From assembly GCA_017473775.1 (NCBI GenBank), contig JAFUJH010000033.1, positions 37,129-101,128 on the forward strand: a stretch of DNA of 64,000 nt, read 5' to 3'. Made by a program: the position numbers and the translations under genes. The notes under the pieces were generated by a model that made no database searches, was not told the DNA's origin, and saw nothing but the letters and a program-made list of their open reading frames with translations. The DNA is from Ruminococcus sp. (GTDB lineage: Bacteria > Bacillota > Clostridia > Oscillospirales > Acutalibacteraceae). Shown in pieces: positions 51,381 through 61,066 of this stretch. The first letter of the stretch is position 1; each line of letters starts with the position of its first letter.

Positions 51381-53648
51381 TTATTTAAGGTAAGTCAAGC
51401 CTGAAAGACCGATTGCACCATCAATACCTGTGAAGCCTGATGCACAGCAAACATATACTCTCATATTACCCTTACCCATAGAGGAAACAGTGAGTGTACC
51501 ATTTGTAACATTCTTAACATCACCTGTAACAGCGTCGATATACTTGCCGTTGGGGATGTTCTTGAATGTTGCACCGTCTGTAACTGCAACACAAGCAAGA
51601 CTGTCTACACCTTCAGATGCATTTGTATAGCGGCGAATATATGCCATATTACCGGATACATAGTTGCTGTCGGTTGTATACTGACCCTTCTGCAGTGCAG
51701 GAATTGCACGGCGGATAGCGTTAAGCTTTGTAAGATGCTTAGACAGAGGTGAATTCAGGGTATTTGCAACTGTACCTGTAGCAGTATACTCAGAGAAATC
51801 TGTTGCACTGACAGTACCCTCAAGATAGTCACCAAAGTATGCTCGGCCTGTAGTAGACAGAGGAGCATTGGGACCTACATCCATGGGTACACCTGCCTGG
51901 AACTGAACCTCAGAACCATAGTAAAGACAGGGAATTCCACGGAAGGTAAACATCAGACAAAGGCTCTCCGCCCAGGTCTGTGCATCACCGTTGAAACGAG
52001 CGTCCATATCAGGACCATAGTCGTGAGAGTCAACATAAACAACATTCCAAGTGGAATCGTTGTAGTATGGATCCTCTTCAAGAGCGCGTCTGTAGGCATT
52101 GCCTGCGTTGGAGAAGTTCCAATGCATGGGGAAGTCGATAACACCTGTACCATTGGACTTGGAGTAGTCGGGTGTATGGTATGTGATACCGTTAAGATAT
52201 ACATTGTTAGATGTGGGAGCATTACTTGTACTGTTGTGAGCCTCGTAATGTGCCAGAGAAAGATTAACATTATTCTCCTGATCGTTTGTATATACATTCT
52301 TCCATCTGGAATCGGTCTCAGCCCATCCGTAGAAAGGAGCAGAAATAGCAGGGATGTTATGATTCCAGAACTCACTTACACGGGTACAAACCTCACCGAA
52401 GATAAAGAAGCCTTCGGGAGCATTGCTATAAATCTGGGGGAAGTAAAGCTCGTTGAGAGTAAGTCTTGAAATGTGCTTCTCTGTATCAAGACGGAATGCA
52501 TCAACACCCATATCAATGTATGTTGTATATGTATCAACAAGATACTCTGCAACTACTTTGTTCTCGGTATTAATATCTACGCAGTCACCTGCAATCTGAC
52601 CTGTCTGAACAGTGGGGCTCTCCCAGCTAAGATCCTTGAAATGATGGAAGTAATTATTACTGTCGTGATTCTGTCCGTCAGTATTCTTCATAATTGCAAG
52701 GCGAGCCTGATACTGAGCGCCTGCATCAAGACTATCGTAGTTAGGAAATGCCTGCTGAAGCTTGGAGCCTTCGATTATCTGCATACTTTCGATATTCTCC
52801 AGATCCTTAACAGAGCTGTACACCTTCTCAAACATAGGTGCAAGGAAAGCCTCGCCGAAGTTACCTGCGTGGTTCCAGACAACATCCTGGATAACCTTCA
52901 TATCCTTATCATGGGCTGCATCAAGCAAATCCTGGAAAGTAAAGTCAGAGGACTCGTATCTTACATCAACCTTACCGAAATCCATAGCATGGTAGCCGTG
53001 GTAGTCGTAACCTGATGCGTTCTCTACAACGGGAGTAATCCAGATAGCGGAGAATCCAAGAGCCTTGATATAATCAAGCTTATCAGCAAGTCCCTTGAAA
53101 TCACCGCGCCATGCAGGGTCGGAATCAGGGTTGTTAGCCTGACCGTCATCCCAGCAGTGCACATTGTTACCCTTGTCGCCGTCATAGAAACGGGTTGTGA
53201 TTACAAAGTAGATGGACTCCTCACGGAAGTCGGTACGGTCAACACCTGTGCTGCCGTCCAGACTTGAACGCCATCTGTTATCTTTATAGTACCAGTCACC
53301 TGCACTCCTGGTAAGCTCCGGGCTGAGCTGACCTGCAAGAGTGCTTGTACCATCAGTGAACATAAGATTGATTTTTGTGGAAGATGAGAAGCTGTACTTA
53401 TACCAATTTGCACCGGAAGCACTATCAGCAGTCATCTTCACACCGGGATAGGTGGTCTCCAAATTCTTAGGAAGGGCATTCCAATAGTAGATATAAGGAG
53501 TACCGCCCTCGTGGTAGTAATGGATAGTGATACCTGTAGCCCCTGTCTCGGCTACCTCCTCCTCAGCAGCAAAGGATGTTAACACACCTACGCCGAGGCA
53601 CATAGCAAGGCAAAGAACAAGAGCAATAATTGACTTTATACGCTTCAT
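51381..53648 (-). CDS. secreted GH13 alpha-amylase with N-terminal starch-binding module (amylase 1)
   Basis: 755 residues from the ATG at 53648 (GGAGG upstream). Signal peptide 1-27. About 35-125: CBM26-like module (YIYYWNALPKNLETTYPGVK, GNWYKYSF-like pattern, LSPELTRSAGDWYYKDNRW). Catalytic GH13 domain about 135-690: region I DVVWNH (near 255), region II GVDAFRLDTEKH with the nucleophile Asp (near 380), region III FGEVC with the acid Glu (near 418), region IV YVDSHDYG (near 540). It ends in a short beta domain without dockerin, so it is free or loosely bound. Paralogue of the gene at 53801-56206. Substrate starch or maltodextrin. Confidence 0.95.
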   Translation of the reverse strand: MKRIKSIIALVLCLAMCLGVGVLTSFAAEEEVAETGATGITIHYYHEGGTPYIYYWNALPKNLETTYPGVKMTADSASGANWYKYSFSSSTKINLMFTDGTSTLAGQLSPELTRSAGDWYYKDNRWRSSLDGSTGVDRTDFREESIYFVITTRFYDGDKGNNVHCWDDGQANNPDSDPAWRGDFKGLADKLDYIKALGFSAIWITPVVENASGYDYHGYHAMDFGKVDVRYESSDFTFQDLLDAAHDKDMKVIQDVVWNHAGNFGEAFLAPMFEKVYSSVKDLENIESMQIIEGSKLQQAFPNYDSLDAGAQYQARLAIMKNTDGQNHDSNNYFHHFKDLSWESPTVQTGQIAGDCVDINTENKVVAEYLVDTYTTYIDMGVDAFRLDTEKHISRLTLNELYFPQIYSNAPEGFFIFGEVCTRVSEFWNHNIPAISAPFYGWAETDSRWKNVYTNDQENNVNLSLAHYEAHNSTSNAPTSNNVYLNGITYHTPDYSKSNGTGVIDFPMHWNFSNAGNAYRRALEEDPYYNDSTWNVVYVDSHDYGPDMDARFNGDAQTWAESLCLMFTFRGIPCLYYGSEVQFQAGVPMDVGPNAPLSTTGRAYFGDYLEGTVSATDFSEYTATGTVANTLNSPLSKHLTKLNAIRRAIPALQKGQYTTDSNYVSGNMAYIRRYTNASEGVDSLACVAVTDGATFKNIPNGKYIDAVTGDVKNVTNGTLTVSSMGKGNMRVYVCCASGFTGIDGAIGLSGLTYLK

Positions 53649-53729
53649 CAGTATCAATCCTCCTTTTTAGAAAATTCTCATATTGAGACGATTCGGCTTC
53701 CTGATATAAAAAAAGGAAGTAAATCAATA

Positions 53730-53776
53730 AAAAACCGCATACAGAGCACCGCAAACACCTGTCTGCGGTGCTCTGT
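53730..53776 (-). terminator. terminator of the dockerin/amylase 2 operon
   Basis: Minus-strand 13-base perfect stem ACAGAGCACCGCA / TGCGGTGCTCTGT with 10-base loop, then ATGCGGTTTTTTATTG. Confidence 0.85.
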
Positions 53777-53800
53777 ATTATCTGTGAAATGAAAGTTAAA

Positions 53801-56206
53801 TTACTTCAGATAGGTAAGACCTGTCTCGCCGATAGCGCCATCAATACCTGTGAAGCCTGATGCACAGCATACATATACTCTTGCGTTAGCTGTACCGATG
53901 GAGGGAACAGTGAGAGTTCCGTTTGTAACAGTCTGAACATCGCCTGTGATAGCGTCAATGTACTTGCCGTTGGGGATGTTCTTGAATGTTGCACCGCCGG
54001 AAACTGCTACCAGTGCCAAGCTATCAACACCCTCAGTTGCATCAGTATAACGGCGGATATAAGCCATATTACCTGATACATACTGGCTGTTAGTTGTATA
54101 CTGACCCTTCTGCAGAGCAGGGATAGCACGGCGAACAGCGTTGAGCTTCTGGAGATGCTTTGCAAGTGTGGAGTTCAGAGTATTTGCAACAGTACCGGAT
54201 GCAGTGTACTCGGAGAAGTCAGTTGCAGTAACTGTACCCTCAAGGTAGTCACCGAAGTATGCACGGCCTGTCTCAGCAAGAGGAGCATTGGGGCCAACAT
54301 CAATGATAACATTCTTCTGGAACTCAACCTCACCGCCGTAGTAGAGGCAGGGAATTCCACGGAATGTAAACATAAGAGCCATATTCTCAGCCCATGCCTG
54401 AGTACCGCCTGCATAACGCTTGCTCTGACCCTGGTCAGGAGCATAGTCGTGAGACTCAACATAAACAACATTCCATGTGGAGTCGTTGTAGTACTTATCC
54501 TCAGCCTGTGCAATGCCGAATGCACCACCTGCGCTATCGAAGCACCAGTGCATCTGGAAGTCGATAGCACCCATACCTGAGGACTGTGAGTAGTCAGGTG
54601 TGTGGTATGTGATACCATTGAGGAATGCGTTGTCAGAAGTAGGCTGATTGTTAATATTATCGTACTTCTTGTAGTGGTCAAATGTCAGGTTCATATTCTC
54701 GTTAATCTGCTCAGCAGTTGCATTAATGCTGGTGTTCCACTGAGAGAGCAGAGAGTTGTCAGGCTCGTCCCAAGTATAGAACTGAGCGGACTCACAAGCG
54801 TGGTCACGATACCAAACCTGGCTGTAACGGCAGCAGATTTCGCCGAACATATAGAAGCTGTTGTTGCCTGCGTCCTTAGCTGCATCGTTGATAGCATCGT
54901 TGTACATTGCATTCAGAGAAAGTCTGGAGATGTGACGAACTGTATCAACACGGAAGCCGTCAACGCCCATATCAAGGTACTTGGAGTAAGCCTTAACAAT
55001 GTAATCTGCAACAGCAGGGTTCTCTGTGTTAAGGTCTACGCAGTCGCCTGCAATCTGAGCAAACTTACAGGTCCAGTCGTCCCAGTTAAGGCTCTGGAAG
55101 TAACCTGTGTGGTAGTAGTTGTTGGGATTGAGCTTGTCGCTCTGAGAAACCTTATTGATTGTGTAGTCGGTATCATCGGGATGTGAGCCTGTAGAGTTCT
55201 GACCTGTAGAAGCCAGATGCTTCATAAGGTCAAGTCTCTGCTGATACTGAACAGCAGGAAGCTGTGCATAGTACTCTGCAGCAGAGGACAGACCGTAGGA
55301 CTGAAGCAGATAATCTGTAGGAATCATAGAAGCCTCAAGATTTGCAAGGTCTGCACTCAGGTCCTTCTCGAATACAGGACAGAAGAATGCCTCACCGAAG
55401 TTACCTGTGTGCTGCCATACTACATCCTGGATAATCTTCATATCCTTGTCGTGTGCAGCCTGAATCAGGTCTTCGTAAGTAAAGTTGTCGGATTCGTAAC
55501 GAACATCAACAGTGCTGAAGTCCATAGCATGGTAGCCGTGGTAGTCGTAGCCTGATGCGTTTGTTACAACAGGAGTAATCCAAACTGCAGAGAAACCAAG
55601 AGCCTTGATGTAATCAAGCTTGTCAGCAAGACCCTTGAAGTCACCGCGCCATGCGGGGTCACTGTCAGGGTTACCTGCCTGACCGTCGTCCCAGCAGTGT
55701 ACATTGTTACCTGTGTCGCCGTCATAGAAACGGGTTGTGATTACAAAGTAGATGGTGTCCTCACGCATATCGGAAGCAGTGTAATCATCGGGAATGTCGG
55801 GGTTGGAGCCACGCCATTTGCCGTTTTTGTACCACCACTCGCCTGATGTACGGGTAAGCTCAGGAGAGAGCTGACCCTCCAGAGTATCGGTACCATCTGT
55901 GAACATCATATTGATTTTTGTGGAATCTTTAAAGGTGTATTTGTACCAGTTTCCACCCTCCTGGTCTGCAGCCGCAGTCATCTTAACGCCGGGATAAGCG
56001 GTCTCAAGATTCTTGGGGAGTGCATTCCAGTAATAGATATAAGGAACTGTATCTTCGCACTTGAAGTATACGGTAATACCTGCTGTATCAGAAGAAGCAG
56101 AAACAGAAGCTACTTCCTCATCAGCAGCAGAGATACCGATAACGCCCACGGACAGGGCAAGGACGAAAACGAGTACAAAAGCAGCTATTCTCTTGAATTT
56201 ACTCAT
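53801..56206 (-). CDS. secreted GH13 alpha-amylase with N-terminal starch-binding module (amylase 2)
   Basis: 801 residues. Signal peptide 1-28 (AAFVLVFVLALSVGVIGISA). CBM26-like module about 40-130 (YIYYWNALPKNLETAYPGVK, KINMMFTDGTDTLEGQLSPE). GH13 domain: region I DVVWQH (Gln where amylase 1 has Asn), region II GVDGFRVDTVRH with the nucleophile Asp, region III MFGEICC with the acid Glu, region IV VESHDYAP. Contains about 45 more residues than amylase 1 in the domain B region (near residues 285-350). No dockerin. It starts 13 bases after the dockerin/CBM26 gene with AAAGGAGG, so both are in one operon. Confidence 0.95.
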   Translation of the reverse strand: MSKFKRIAAFVLVFVLALSVGVIGISAADEEVASVSASSDTAGITVYFKCEDTVPYIYYWNALPKNLETAYPGVKMTAAADQEGGNWYKYTFKDSTKINMMFTDGTDTLEGQLSPELTRTSGEWWYKNGKWRGSNPDIPDDYTASDMREDTIYFVITTRFYDGDTGNNVHCWDDGQAGNPDSDPAWRGDFKGLADKLDYIKALGFSAVWITPVVTNASGYDYHGYHAMDFSTVDVRYESDNFTYEDLIQAAHDKDMKIIQDVVWQHTGNFGEAFFCPVFEKDLSADLANLEASMIPTDYLLQSYGLSSAAEYYAQLPAVQYQQRLDLMKHLASTGQNSTGSHPDDTDYTINKVSQSDKLNPNNYYHTGYFQSLNWDDWTCKFAQIAGDCVDLNTENPAVADYIVKAYSKYLDMGVDGFRVDTVRHISRLSLNAMYNDAINDAAKDAGNNSFYMFGEICCRYSQVWYRDHACESAQFYTWDEPDNSLLSQWNTSINATAEQINENMNLTFDHYKKYDNINNQPTSDNAFLNGITYHTPDYSQSSGMGAIDFQMHWCFDSAGGAFGIAQAEDKYYNDSTWNVVYVESHDYAPDQGQSKRYAGGTQAWAENMALMFTFRGIPCLYYGGEVEFQKNVIIDVGPNAPLAETGRAYFGDYLEGTVTATDFSEYTASGTVANTLNSTLAKHLQKLNAVRRAIPALQKGQYTTNSQYVSGNMAYIRRYTDATEGVDSLALVAVSGGATFKNIPNGKYIDAITGDVQTVTNGTLTVPSIGTANARVYVCCASGFTGIDGAIGETGLTYLK

Positions 56207-56219
56207 TTATATTCCTCCT

Positions 56220-58034
56220 TTACCAGTTAACATCGATACCTGCAATATGCTTCTGAATCATAGTTGCATCCTTGATTGTAATATCGTCGTCGTAATCGAC
56301 CTCTGCGTTTGCTTCTCCCTGTGAGGACAGATCCTCAATTGAAGCAATAAACTTCTGGATAGCAGTTGCATCCTTGATGTTTACCTCACCGTCGCAGTCT
56401 GCGTCACCCTTCAGGTTTACAGGAATTACGGGATCAGTGGGGTTATCAGGATTAGAGGGCTGTACCGCATCATTGACTGTCACAGATGCAGTCTTAGTAA
56501 CAGTAGCACCATCGCTATCCTTAACAGTAACCTCTACTGTGTAGGTACCTGCCTCTGCAAGCTCAAATGAGTAGGAAGATGCAGAAGAGTAAGCCTTTAC
56601 AATCTGATCGTTGAGCTTGAACTGATATGTGTAAGGTGCTACACCGCCGGAAGCAGTAGCTGTAGCTGTAATAGTAGAGCCTACCTCAACAGAACCTGAA
56701 GTCTTGAGGCTTGCAGTAAGTGCACCGGGAGCTGAAAGCTCATCTACGCACTCGTACTCGTACATTCTTACAACTGTGGAGTTATCAGAGCCCTGAACAG
56801 AAACCTCGATGGTATAAGTACCCAGAGTTGTGGGAGTGAACTTGTAAGCATCCTTAGTTGTATAGTAAGGAACATTTGCAGTCTTACCATTGGGGTCTGT
56901 AATCTTAACCTTGTAGAACAGAAGCTTTGTGCCTGTGTTACCGCCGCCTGCAGTAATATCAACAGTAGCCTCTTTGCCCTTCTGAATCTCTGTGTTCTCA
57001 AAGTTTGTGGGAGTAACTGCTACTGTCTGAACAACAGGCTTAACCTCTGTTGTGATATCCTTGATTGTAAAGGATGCAGTCTGAGTCTTAGTGTTGCCTG
57101 CCTCGTCCTTTACTTCATAAGTGATTGTATAGCTGCCTGCTGTAGTGGGAGTCCATACAGCAGTGTTGTTTGCAGAGTAATCGCTGATTACAGTGTTGCC
57201 TGCAGAGAACTTGTAGAGCAGCTCGCCCTCGCCGCCGCCTGCAACAACAGTAAGCTTGATGTCAACACCTGTATACTGAGGAGATGCAGGGTCAGCTGTG
57301 AAGCTCTTGATGTGAAGCTGGCTTGGGTCATAAAGTGACCACTGACCTGTCTTGTTGTTATACATCTGACCTGAGCCGGGATGTGTCATGTCACCTGTCT
57401 GAGTGCTGCCGCCATTGTTGAAGATGATATTTGCATAATCCTTGTCATACTCCAGCATCCAAACACCATCACCGATATTTGTTGCAGCTACGCCGGGCCA
57501 GGATTTGTTATCTCCCTGTCCGTCTGTCCACATGTAAACACTTACATTGCCCCAACCTGCTTCATCTTTGCAGTATACTACATACTTATCAGAGGGAGTA
57601 GGAGTAGGTGTGGGGTCAGGTGTTGTAGGTGTGGGTGTAGGGTCAGGGGTTGTGGGTGTGGGATTAGGAGTATCGACAGTTGTCCAGCTACCGTTTGAGT
57701 TGTTGTAGCAGGAGCCGTTACCCTGATAGTTCAGGTCACCTGTCTGTGTACCTGAGCCGTTGTTGAAAATAATCATATTCCAATCACTTGATACGGAATA
57801 TGACCACAGGCCATCACTGCCCTGAGTCATTTTTTGACCGGGCCAAGCACCGTTGTCACCAAGGGAGTCAGACCACATATAGCAGTAGACTTCGCCCCAG
57901 TTTGCGTCGTTCTGGCAATAGACTGTGTCGCCTGAGGCCGCATTAACGGAAGCTACGCTTGCAACAGTTGCAAGTGACAGCACCATAAGCACGCAAAGCA
58001 CAAGGGACATCAGTCGATGCTTTCTTCTTACCAT
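56220..58034 (-). CDS. secreted starch-binding protein: two CBM26, three Ig-like domains, dockerin
   Basis: 604 residues from the ATG at 58034 (GAAGGAGG upstream). Signal peptide 1-32. Two CBM26-like modules (about 34-118 and 150-235), each with W-G-V-YMW, NGAWPG or KSWPG and MIIFNNG or NIIFNNG, joined by a TP-rich linker (PTPTTPDPTPTPTTPDPTP). Three Ig-like/Y_Y_Y-type domains follow (about 245-330, 335-440, 445-530; TPTTAGSYTITYEVKDEAG is typical). The C-terminal dockerin (about 540-604) has DADCDGEVNIKDATAIQK and DYDDDITIKDATMIQK. Non-catalytic starch-targeting subunit of a cohesin/dockerin complex. First gene of the operon with amylase 2. Similar in design to R. bromii amylosome adhesins. 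Confidence 0.93.
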   Translation of the reverse strand: MVRRKHRLMSLVLCVLMVLSLATVASVASVNAASGDTVYCQNDANWGEVYCYMWSDSLGDNGAWPGQKMTQGSDGLWSYSVSSDWNMIIFNNGSGTQTGDLNYQGNGSCYNNSNGSWTTVDTPNPTPTTPDPTPTPTTPDPTPTPTPSDKYVVYCKDEAGWGNVSVYMWTDGQGDNKSWPGVAATNIGDGVWMLEYDKDYANIIFNNGGSTQTGDMTHPGSGQMYNNKTGQWSLYDPSQLHIKSFTADPASPQYTGVDIKLTVVAGGGEGELLYKFSAGNTVISDYSANNTAVWTPTTAGSYTITYEVKDEAGNTKTQTASFTIKDITTEVKPVVQTVAVTPTNFENTEIQKGKEATVDITAGGGNTGTKLLFYKVKITDPNGKTANVPYYTTKDAYKFTPTTLGTYTIEVSVQGSDNSTVVRMYEYECVDELSAPGALTASLKTSGSVEVGSTITATATASGGVAPYTYQFKLNDQIVKAYSSASSYSFELAEAGTYTVEVTVKDSDGATVTKTASVTVNDAVQPSNPDNPTDPVIPVNLKGDADCDGEVNIKDATAIQKFIASIEDLSSQGEANAEVDYDDDITIKDATMIQKHIAGIDVNW

Positions 58035-58355
58035 AAAAATTCCTCCTTCGTTAGAAGTAAATTGTATAGTACGCAGATAAAACTGCCGCATACTATCAGT
58101 TATATTAATTATACAAAACGCCAAAAGAAATATTTTTCCAATTCAGAATTATTCTGCTTTATTAATATACAAGGTTTTCGTTCCACTTTTAGTCAGGATA
58201 TATAGTCTTTTTTTATCTTGCAAACCAACTCATTGATTTAGTCAATGTCTCCCGGTTTCTCCGGTTATGCATATTACGGAATAATCATAATTTTTGTCTA
58301 TACATCTTGTTAATTTTTATCCGCATCTTTTACATCTGCCCTCAGTAATAACAAA
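58035..58355. other. intergenic region with operator-like inverted repeat
   Basis: Contains, upstream of the starch operon, AGTACGCAG (58069-58077) facing CTGCCGCATACT (58083-58094), an imperfect inverted repeat that could be a regulator site; a possible TATAAT lies near 58112-58117. The remainder has no visible gene. Confidence 0.4.
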
Positions 58356-58392
58356 ACAGGCACAGCGCCCACTTAGGGGACACTGTGCCTGT
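58350..58392 (-). terminator. terminator of rarA
   Basis: Minus strand ACAGGCACAG / CTGTGCCTGT stem with inner CCC/GGG pairing, then TTTTGTTATT. Confidence 0.85.
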
Positions 58393-58423
58393 TGTCAAAA
58401 ATTATGATTTCTGTATTTATGTT

Positions 58424-59698
58424 TTACATTCCGTACTTACCCTTTATCTTATCCCAATAAGCTTTGAACGACTGCTCGTTTTTATTGTCACCATAATTAT
58501 AATAGGTAACATCTTTGAGCACATCAGGCAAATACTGCTGAGGTACATAATGGTCAGGGAAAACATGGGGATACTGATAAAACTGTCCTGGGTTATTATT
58601 ATCCGCACCGTCAAAGTGCTTGTTCTGCAAGGTTCTGGGGATAGGCCCTGCCTTGCCTGCCTCCACATCTGCAAAAGCCGCGGCGATTGCATCGTGAGCA
58701 GAATTTGACTTGGGTGCAAGGCATACAAGGATAACCGCATCAGCAAGAGGCAACCTTGCCTCAGGAAGTCCCACCGCCTGAGCAATATCCACACAGGACT
58801 TTACAATTGGGATAATCTGAGGATAAGCCAGCCCTACATCCTCACAGGCACAGATCATAAGCCGCCTGCAGGCTGAAGGCAAATCCCCTGCCGCAAGAAG
58901 TCTTGCCAGATAATGCAATGCCGCATCCGCATCAGACCCGCGCATACTCTTCTGATAAGCAGAGATGATGTCATAATGCTCGTCACCGTCACGGTCATAC
59001 CGGAATGCACTTTTCTGAGAAAGCTGTCGCGCAAGGTCAATATCTATAACCTTTACCCCGTCAACCACCGATGCGGACAGAGCACACAGTTCCACTGCAT
59101 TCAGGGATTTACGCACATCACCTGAGCAGGAAGCACAGATATGGCGTACTGCCTCGTCGGTAATTTCTATCTGCTCGCCCTTCTCCTCAGAGAGAATTCT
59201 CACTGCACGACGCACTGCAGGCTCTAAATCTGCAGGCTCTACAGGCTTGAACTCAAACACTGTGCTTCGGGATAAAATAGCGTTGTATACATAGAAATAG
59301 GGATTCTCTGTAGTGGAAGCAATAAGGGTAATTCGTCCGTCCTCAATAAACTCAAGCAAAGTCTGTTGCTGCTTCTTGTTGAAATACTGAATTTCATCCA
59401 GATACAGCAGTATACCCCCAAACCCTGCGAAGGTGTCCAGCTCCTGCACAATCTGGCGGATATCCGCTGTAGATGCAGTGGTACCATTGAGCTTCTTCAG
59501 GGTCTTGTTGGTTTTTCTGGCAATATAAGTCGCCAGCGTGGTTTTACCCACGCCGGACGGTCCATAAAATATTAAGTTTGGAATTTCGCCGCTTTCGATA
59601 ATTCGTCTCAGTGGCTTCCCTTGTGACAGCAGGTGCTTCTGTCCTACTATATCGTCAAGGGAATCAGGACGGATTCTGTCAGCGAGAGGTGATGACAT
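58424..59698 (-). CDS. rarA: replication-associated recombination protein A (RarA/MgsA AAA+ ATPase)
   Basis: 424 residues from the ATG at 59698 (GGAG 8 bases upstream). Acts at stalled replication forks. Walker A FYGPSGVGKTT, Walker B LLYLDEIQYF, sensor ASTTENPYF, arginine finger region ILSRSTVFEF, and C-terminal tetramerisation domain with SAFRYDRDGDEHYDIISAYQ. Length typical. Confidence 0.95.
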   Translation of the reverse strand: MSSPLADRIRPDSLDDIVGQKHLLSQGKPLRRIIESGEIPNLIFYGPSGVGKTTLATYIARKTNKTLKKLNGTTASTADIRQIVQELDTFAGFGGILLYLDEIQYFNKKQQQTLLEFIEDGRITLIASTTENPYFYVYNAILSRSTVFEFKPVEPADLEPAVRRAVRILSEEKGEQIEITDEAVRHICASCSGDVRKSLNAVELCALSASVVDGVKVIDIDLARQLSQKSAFRYDRDGDEHYDIISAYQKSMRGSDADAALHYLARLLAAGDLPSACRRLMICACEDVGLAYPQIIPIVKSCVDIAQAVGLPEARLPLADAVILVCLAPKSNSAHDAIAAAFADVEAGKAGPIPRTLQNKHFDGADNNNPGQFYQYPHVFPDHYVPQQYLPDVLKDVTYYNYGDNKNEQSFKAYWDKIKGKYGM

Positions 59699-59726
59699 AA
59701 CACCAACTCCAATCAAACACTTCTGA

Positions 59727-59795
59727 GTAGGGGCGATTCACGAATCGCCCGAAAAGGGCTCCCTCTTAGAGGGAATACTCCCTCACAAGGGAAGC
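59727..59795. repeat. REP unit fused to short GGCTCCCTC fragment
   Basis: GTAGGGGCGATTCACGAATCGCCCG (59727-59751) followed directly by GGGCTCCCTCTTAGAGGGA... to AAGGGAAGC. Fills the gap between glyA and rarA. Confidence 0.75.
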
Positions 59796-59801
59796 TATTA
59801 A

Positions 59802-61049
59802 TTATGCGTAAAGGGGATACTTGTCGCAGATAGCCTTAACCTCAGCAATGCACTTCTCCTTGTTGCCCTCGAAGTCCTCGATTACCATAGTGATAAGCTC
59901 TGCAATCTTCTCCATTTCTTCTACACCGAAGCCACGGGTTGTAACAGCGGCTGTACCGATACGGATACCGCTGGTGATAAAGGGACTTCTGGGCTCGTTG
60001 GGAACTGTGTTCTTGTTAACAGTGATGTTAACCTCGTCAAGTCTTGCCTCAAGCTCCTTACCTGTGATATCAGAGTCACGCAGGTCAAGGAGGAGCAGGT
60101 GGTTATCTGTGCCGCCGCTGACAAGCTTGTGACCTCTGGCAATAAGTGCATCAGCCAGAGCCTTGCAATTCTTAACGATATTCTCGCCGTATGCTTTAAA
60201 GTCCTCAGACAGTGCCTCGCCGAAGCAAACAGCCTTAGCAGCAATAATATGCTCCAGAGGGCCGCCCTGAGAGCCGGGGAATATAGCCTTGTCTATTGCC
60301 TTTGCAAACTCCTCCTTGCAAAGGATAAGACCGCCTCTGGGACCTCTGAGAGTCTTGTGAGTTGTAGTAGTAACAAAGTCACAGTAAGGAACAGGATTGG
60401 GATGTACACCTGCGGCAACAAGACCTGCAATGTGAGCCATATCTACCATCAGATATGCGCCAACCTGGTCTGCAATCTCTCTGAATTTAGCAAAATCGAT
60501 AACTCTGGGATATGCAGATGCACCTGCAACGATGAGCTTAGGCTTGCACTCCTTTGCAATCTCCAGCACCTTATCGTAGTCAATAACATGAGTCTCAGGG
60601 TCTACGCCATAGGGTACGAAGTTGTAGATTTTACCTGACATATTAACAGGTGAGCCGTGAGTAAGATGGCCGCCTTCTGCAAGGCTCATACCCATAACTG
60701 TGTCTCCTGCCTCAAGCACTGCAAAGTAAACAGCAAGGTTTGCCTGTGCACCTGAGTGAGGCTGAACATTTGCGTGCTCTGCACCGAACAGCTCACAAGC
60801 GCGCTTTCTTGCGATTTCCTCTACAACATCAACACACTGACAGCCGCCGTAGTAACGCTTGCCGGGATAGCCCTCTGCATATTTGTTGGTGAGAACTGTA
60901 CCCATTGCAGCCATAACTGCAGGGGAAGCAATATTCTCACTTGCGATAAGCTCAATGTTTCTGCACTGTCTGCGGTACTCAGCGTCCATAGCCTCTGCTA
61001 CTTCCTTGTCAAACTGAGCAACCAGCTCAATGTTCTTTGTTACATCCAT
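59802..61049 (-). CDS. glyA: serine hydroxymethyltransferase
   Basis: 415 residues. Interconverts serine and glycine, giving methylene-tetrahydrofolate. PLP lysine in [16 protein letters not shown]-terminal [18 protein letters not shown] and [14 protein letters not shown]-terminal [15 protein letters not shown]. 17 bases after the dusB stop... it lies 5' to the repeat on the minus strand and its start is 17 bases from the end of dusB, so it is read after dusB. AATGGAGCATTAATT precedes the ATG. Confidence 0.97.
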   Translation of the reverse strand: MDVTKNIELVAQFDKEVAEAMDAEYRRQCRNIELIASENIASPAVMAAMGTVLTNKYAEGYPGKRYYGGCQCVDVVEEIARKRACELFGAEHANVQPHSGAQANLAVYFAVLEAGDTVMGMSLAEGGHLTHGSPVNMSGKIYNFVPYGVDPETHVIDYDKVLEIAKECKPKLIVAGASAYPRVIDFAKFREIADQVGAYLMVDMAHIAGLVAAGVHPNPVPYCDFVTTTTHKTLRGPRGGLILCKEEFAKAIDKAIFPGSQGGPLEHIIAAKAVCFGEALSEDFKAYGENIVKNCKALADALIARGHKLVSGGTDNHLLLLDLRDSDITGKELEARLDEVNITVNKNTVPNEPRSPFITSGIRIGTAAVTTRGFGVEEMEKIAELITMVIEDFEGNKEKCIAEVKAICDKYPLYA

Positions 61050-61066
61050 AATTAATGCTCCATTCC

